A stretch of 26,462 nt of DNA, from the NCBI GenBank assembly GCA_038248985.1, contig JBBRWV010000039.1, forward strand, positions 1-26,462, written 5' to 3'. This stretch comes from JBBRWV01 sp038248985. GTDB taxonomy: Bacteria; Planctomycetota; Phycisphaerae; WQYP01. Made by a program: the position numbers and the translations under genes. The notes under the pieces were generated by a model that saw only the letters and a list, made by a program, of their open reading frames with translations, was not told where the DNA came from and did no database searches. How positions within the stretch are numbered: the first letter of the stretch is position 1; each line of letters begins with the position of its first letter. Shown in pieces: positions 25,127 through 26,462 of this stretch.

Positions 25127-26293
25127 ATGTCATTCGTCAAATCACAACGTCTGCAGGCTCTCCCGCCGTACCTGTTCATCGAAATCGATAAAAAGAAACG
25201 CGCCCTCCTCGCCGCCGGCAAAGACGTCATCAACCTCGGCGTTGGCGATCCTGACCTCCCCACGCACCAATTCATCATCGATGAAATGGCCAAAGCCATC
25301 TACGACCCCAAGAATCATCGCTATCCATTTGATGAAGGCGTGCCGGCGTTTCGGCAGGCGGCGGCGGCGTTTATGAAGACGCGGTTTGGGGTGACGCTGG
25401 ATGCGGACAAGAATATTTTGACGACGATTGGGAGCAAGGATGGCATCGCGCATATGCCTTTGGCGGTGATCAATCCCGGGGATACGGTGCTGGTGCCTCA
25501 GCCGGGGTATCCGGTTTACAACACAGGTGCGTTGTTTGCGGGTGGGGTTCCGTATGTGATGCCACTGCTGGAGAAGAATGGTTTTTTGCCGGATTTTGAT
25601 GTGATTCCGGAAGATGTGAAACGCAAGGCGAAGTTGATCTGGTTGAATTATCCGAATAATCCGACGGCGGCGACGGCACCGCTTTCGTTTTATCAGAAGG
25701 CTGTGGAGCTGGCGCACAAGTATGGGTGGGTGATCGCGAATGACTTGGCGTATGGCGAGGTTTATTTTGAGGAAGCGCCGCGGAGCATTTTGGAGATTCC
25801 GGGTGCGGAGGAGGTGGCGATTGAGTTTCATTCGCTGAGCAAGAGTTTCAACATGACGGGATGGCGCATCGGGTGGGCGGCGGGGAATACGGCGATTGTT
25901 GGCGCGCTGGGGCAGGTGAAGGGGAATGTGGATAGCGGGCAGTTTAATGCGATTCAGGTGGCGGGGGCTATTGCGCTGAAGCATTTCGATCATGCGGATG
26001 TGAAGAAGCAGATGGAAATTTACCGCGAGCGGCGGGATGCGCTGCATCACGGGTTGACGGCGTTGGGGTGGAATTTCAAGAAGCCGACAGCGGGGTTCTT
26101 TTGCTGGGCGAATACGCCGGGCGAATGGAAGTCGATGGAGTTGTGCGCGAAGTTGATTGAGGAGGCGTATGTGGTGACGGTGCCGGGGGGCGGTTTTGGG
26201 CCTGCGGGTGAAGGGTTTTTGCGGATGGCGCTGACGGTGGATGTATCGCGGATTAAGGAAGCGGTTGCGCGAATTGGGAAGTTGGCTTTGTGA
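25127..26293 (+). CDS. dapL: LL-diaminopimelate aminotransferase
   Basis: This 388-residue PLP enzyme of aminotransferase class I/II converts tetrahydrodipicolinate directly to LL-2,6-diaminopimelate (EC 2.6.1.83) for lysine and peptidoglycan. The N-terminus RLQALPPYLFIEIDKKK and VINLGVGDPDLPT (34-46) match the DapL group, as do IGSKDGIAH (101-109), NYPNNPT (174-180), the PLP lysine in FHSLSKSFNMTGWR (Lys239) and the substrate Arg366 in FLRMALT. Close class I/II paralogues cannot be fully excluded by eye. ATG 25127 is chosen over GTG 25097 because of the GAGG site and the family N-terminus. Codons 1-69 end mostly in C, while from about codon 70 (near 25335) they end mostly in G or T. The reading frame is unbroken across this change. 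Confidence 0.88.
   Translation: MSFVKSQRLQALPPYLFIEIDKKKRALLAAGKDVINLGVGDPDLPTHQFIIDEMAKAIYDPKNHRYPFDEGVPAFRQAAAAFMKTRFGVTLDADKNILTTIGSKDGIAHMPLAVINPGDTVLVPQPGYPVYNTGALFAGGVPYVMPLLEKNGFLPDFDVIPEDVKRKAKLIWLNYPNNPTAATAPLSFYQKAVELAHKYGWVIANDLAYGEVYFEEAPRSILEIPGAEEVAIEFHSLSKSFNMTGWRIGWAAGNTAIVGALGQVKGNVDSGQFNAIQVAGAIALKHFDHADVKKQMEIYRERRDALHHGLTALGWNFKKPTAGFFCWANTPGEWKSMELCAKLIEEAYVVTVPGGGFGPAGEGFLRMALTVDVSRIKEAVARIGKLAL
25325..25345. other. Nucleotide-skew switch point inside dapL
   Basis: The plus strand changes from C-rich to G-rich here. Hand counts in 60-base rows give 14 G to 27 C at 25201-25260 and 24 G to 8 C at 25381-25440. Genes of both orientations follow the strand, not the coding sense: the minus-strand glycosidase at 24661-24720 has 12 G to 28 C on the plus strand, while the minus-strand transposase end at 26341-26400 has 19 G to 12 C. 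Confidence 0.75.
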
Positions 26294-26341
26294 GTTGAGT
26301 TTTTTAACCACAAAGCGGCTGTGTTGGGAGTCAAGGGTTTT

Positions 26342-26462
26342 TTAGGCGGTTTTGGCATGGGGCGCTCCGTTGAGTTTTTGCACGACGTTGAGTTTTTCCC
26401 AGGGAATGTTGTCGCGGATCATGGCGTTCAAGAGGGAGAGAAGCTTACGCATGCAGGCGACG
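26342..26462 (-). mobile_element. 3' end of an IS110-family transposase, cut by the window
   Basis: On the minus strand a frame enters from the right edge and ends at the TAA complementary to 26342-26344, leaving 39 residues. They begin VACMRKLLSLLNAMIRDN and continue IPWEKLN. The block 'CMRKLL..LNAM.RD' followed by a Trp is the standard C-terminus of IS110/IS116/IS902 transposases, which use a DEDD catalytic domain and an RNA-guided mechanism. The catalytic domain and the left boundary of the element lie outside the window. IS110 elements lack long terminal inverted repeats, so the element end cannot be placed in 26294-26341. That stretch shows no other feature. Confidence 0.82.

Noticed and set aside
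25290..25350. Chromosomal replication origin at the skew switch
   Set aside because: The switch has origin-like polarity, but it lies inside a coding gene. Only a poor DnaA-box-like match (CTATCCATT) is present, with no AT-rich region and no dnaA, dnaN or parAB nearby.

Overview
The window reads as chromosomal DNA from a Gram-negative environmental bacterium. A PVC-group member (Verrucomicrobia, Lentisphaerae, Planctomycetes) is my best guess. The clues are an LL-diaminopimelate aminotransferase (DapL lysine pathway), a secreted glycosidase with a 'WWEGE' carbohydrate-binding front end, an IS110-type transposase end, and very high GC with C-ending codons on the + strand. This placement is inference; no rRNA or other phylogenetic marker is present.

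Layout. (1) 2-3151: 3' part of a giant TPR-repeat protein whose start lies off the left edge. (2) 3152-3788: two repeat-bearing spacers (an 11-unit heptamer array and an 8-mer duplication) around a C-terminal fragment of a uroporphyrinogen-decarboxylase-like protein. (3) 3789-20965: a 14-gene, same-strand surface-polysaccharide cluster with many ATGA overlaps. In order it holds a GT4, an ABC permease (Wzm), an ABC ATPase with a Wzt-type C-terminal domain, an atypical GT-A-like glycosyltransferase, a membrane PIG-L/LmbE-type deacetylase, a GT4, an O-antigen ligase/polymerase, two GT2s, a Gfo/Idh/MocA-SDR fusion, a stand-alone Gfo/Idh/MocA, a stand-alone SDR, a GT4 and a membrane GT2. (4) 21004-21034: a strong bidirectional terminator. 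(5) 21041-24996, minus strand: L-rhamnose isomerase and a secreted glycoside hydrolase. (6) 25053-26293: promoter and dapL. (7) 26342-26462: 3' end of an IS110-family transposase on the minus strand, cut by the window.

How it works together. Several glycosyltransferases assemble a lipid-linked glycan in the cytoplasm. The Gfo and SDR enzymes (one pair fused, one pair separate) probably make or modify its sugar nucleotides. The deacetylase may remove acetyl groups from amino sugars. Wzm/Wzt exports the glycan, and the ligase may attach it to an acceptor. No initiating phosphoglycosyltransferase and no nucleotide-sugar synthesis genes other than the Gfo/SDR enzymes are present, so the pathway depends on genes elsewhere. 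The minus-strand pair looks catabolic: an exported glycosidase and the first enzyme of rhamnose breakdown.

The most striking anomalies are a sharp C-rich to G-rich flip on the + strand inside dapL near 25335, the Gfo-SDR fusion followed by the same pair unfused, and C-tract / G-quadruplex-type DNA that forms the overlap between the first glycosyltransferase and the export permease.
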